Below are positions 5,494-6,844 of a stretch of DNA of 6,844 nucleotides, piece after piece. Under the pieces are notes generated by a model. The model was not told where the DNA came from and did not search any database. It saw only the letters and a program-made list of their open reading frames with translations. The stretch is taken from the NCBI GenBank assembly GCA_040905145.1, contig JBBDSC010000109.1, positions 1 to 6,844 of the forward strand. The letters run 5' to 3'. Both the position numbers and the translations under genes were made by a program. This stretch comes from DATGMS01 sp040905145. Its GTDB lineage: Bacteria; Bacteroidota; Bacteroidia; Cytophagales; Cyclobacteriaceae. Positions within the stretch are counted from its first letter, which is position 1. Every line of letters begins with the position of its first letter.

Positions 5494-6844
5494 TTATTTC
5501 ATCAATTCTTCAGCTAAAGAAAGTAGCAGGCCGTTCCGCTTCTCAAGGAAGTCTTCATAAGAAATGGTATCAAAATCTGAAGGAACTCTAGCGCGATCAA
5601 GGTAATCCTGCTTTGTAGAGGTATTCATTTTAGCACCATAAGTTTCCGGAGATTTATCTTTAATACTGTTGTTATCAGATCGAGTAAGAAAGCAAATATT
5701 GGCTAAACAATTAATTTCTTTTCGAGACTTCTCAAGTCCTTCTAAATGCTTTTTGGGGAATATATGATGATATTCATGCTTACTTCCCTTTTTAAGAACA
5801 TTTTCTAAATCTATATTAGCGCCACTTAAAAAGGACTTAGGTGATTTTTGATTCAGCATAGTGATTAAGATTTTTGAGTTTGCATTGCCAGCTGAAAAAC
5901 TGGCTTTAGTAAAGTCAAATTTGATTTCGTCCGAGGGAAATCTAATGTCATAATTTTCATCTGCTTGTAGATTTTTCATATGGATAATGTCAGTTGCCTG
6001 TCTTTCGTTAACACCAGCAGAGAATCTTCTTGAAAAAAGAGATCTCCAAAACCACTTCTTGATAACTTCATTTTGTTTGGAAGTGTAATTCGTTCCGTCT
6101 TTTTTTACTGTAGCAAAAAAAGCTGAAAGGGGCACTAGTACACCCGGGAAAGCAAGCAATTTATAATGCCTTATATTTAGTTCTCGTTTTAAAAAATCAA
6201 TTGCTCCAATTATTCCATTCCTAACGATTTCGAAATTGTCACGAATTTCCTCACCATTCATTGTCAGAATCGTACTTGGATTGGTGCTGCCTTTAATTAT
6301 ACCAGCAGTAATTCGTAATTGAAGATCTCGGTCATTGCATAATTCCTCATAGCCATGATCAGAAATTTCATCCTGTAATTCATCAAACTTTTCGACTAGA
6401 TCAAAATTATCTGACCAACTCCATGCTGAGAGCAACTCAAAGACATTAAGTTCAGTGCCTGCTCTATTAATACGTTCGAAAACAATGGCAACCTCGTTCA
6501 TGTCATCTGTTTCAAAAACAATGTCTGGAATAATGTATGACAAGAATTTTCTTGAAACTTCATCAATCTTGGTTAGATCATCATCGTTTAAGTTTTTCGT
6601 TGCCTTTCTATATTCAATCGAATTGAAAAATGTTTTTACAGGAAAGTGCCTGGTAACATCTATTTCAGATTCTTCTAAAGCTAGAAATGCTGACTCTTGA
6701 ACATAGTTATTCGCCTTCAGATCAAAATATATATCGATCCATTCATTCGAGCTTGGTTTAAGGCTTGTTTGGAAAACACTGAATAGACTTGTCAATCTTT
6801 GTTGACCATCCAAAACATAGTTCACGGGATAATCTTTTCTGGGT
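5494..6844 (-). CDS. DUF262 (GmrS-like/ParB-fold) protein with C-terminal HNH-like nuclease domain (5' partial)
   Basis: Open to the right edge: codons before the GTG at 6825 read PRKDYP in frame, so that GTG is not the start. The DGQQR motif (residues 6-10 from the GTG) normally lies some 80-100 residues into DUF262 proteins, so about that much is missing. The visible 443 residues show DGQQRLTSLF (NTP-binding or hydrolysing motif of DUF262), FERINRAGTELNVFELL (116-132), and a C-terminal HNH/DUF1524-like motif: EYHHIFPKKHL (351-361; His353 and His354), LAN (Asn376) and SDNNSI (Asn385, Asn386). The architecture is that of GmrSD-like type IV restriction and related anti-phage nucleases, which use a nucleotide-dependent DUF262 part and an HNH part to cut DNA, sometimes modified DNA. 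The substrate of this one is unknown. No overlapping partner is seen downstream; it ends at 5494. Confidence 0.9.
   Translation of the reverse strand, partial: PRKDYPVNYVLDGQQRLTSLFSVFQTSLKPSSNEWIDIYFDLKANNYVQESAFLALEESEIDVTRHFPVKTFFNSIEYRKATKNLNDDDLTKIDEVSRKFLSYIIPDIVFETDDMNEVAIVFERINRAGTELNVFELLSAWSWSDNFDLVEKFDELQDEISDHGYEELCNDRDLQLRITAGIIKGSTNPSTILTMNGEEIRDNFEIVRNGIIGAIDFLKRELNIRHYKLLAFPGVLVPLSAFFATVKKDGTNYTSKQNEVIKKWFWRSLFSRRFSAGVNERQATDIIHMKNLQADENYDIRFPSDEIKFDFTKASFSAGNANSKILITMLNQKSPKSFLSGANIDLENVLKKGSKHEYHHIFPKKHLEGLEKSRKEINCLANICFLTRSDNNSIKDKSPETYGAKMNTSTKQDYLDRARVPSDFDTISYEDFLEKRNGLLLSLAEELMK

Noticed and set aside
6823..6825. GTG as start of the DUF262 gene
   Set aside because: The frame stays open to the window edge and the protein would begin in the middle of a conserved motif region.
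1..6844. CRISPR array, tRNA or rRNA genes
   Set aside because: No regularly spaced repeats with unique spacers and no cloverleaf or ribosomal RNA sequence noticed; the repeats present are hairpin doublets and IS modules.

Overview
The window looks like accessory DNA of a Bacteroidota bacterium, probably a Cytophagales-type marine or soil member; the genus cannot be told. The clues are a BlaR1-like M56 membrane peptidase fused to TonB C-terminal and carboxypeptidase-regulatory-like domains, weak use of Shine-Dalgarno sequences, and single-domain Y1 (HUH) transposases of a kind common in that phylum. Both edges cut genes: the M56 gene lacks only a few N-terminal residues at the left edge, and a DUF262/HNH nuclease gene lacks its N-terminus at the right edge.

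Layout. 1-1481 (+): M56/TonB_C protein. 1548-1953: a decayed REP-associated tyrosine transposase (RAYT) gene lying between two hairpin doublets in inverted orientation. 1956-2866: two direct copies, offset by 600 bp, of a small IS200/IS605-like element. The first has an intact transposase (2100-2543, minus). The second keeps only the 3' third of the gene. Each copy carries a module with three inverted repeats, one of them a perfect 32-nt palindrome. 2937-3059 (+): an apparent 3' end of a group II intron (domains V and VI), whose last base falls in the stop codon of the next gene. 3059-3711 (minus): a PIN-domain (VapC-type) toxin and its small antitoxin, overlapping by 4 nt. 3767-4238 (minus): a two-pass membrane protein broken by a 1-nt frameshift. 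4239-4780: gene-poor, with a third hairpin doublet at 4526-4563. 4781-5209 (+): an XRE-type helix-turn-helix regulator with a C-terminal coiled coil. 5494-6844 (minus): DUF262 plus HNH-like nuclease, probably anti-phage.

Reading it together: between the signalling gene on the left and the probable defence gene on the right lies a pile-up of single-strand-transposase elements, an intron relic, a toxin-antitoxin pair and a broken gene, which is typical of an integration hot spot or defence island. The least routine signals are the long-short/short-long inverted hairpin architecture around the RAYT relic, the tandem palindromic IS copies, and the intron end that supplies part of the toxin stop codon. 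No tRNA, rRNA or CRISPR array was seen.
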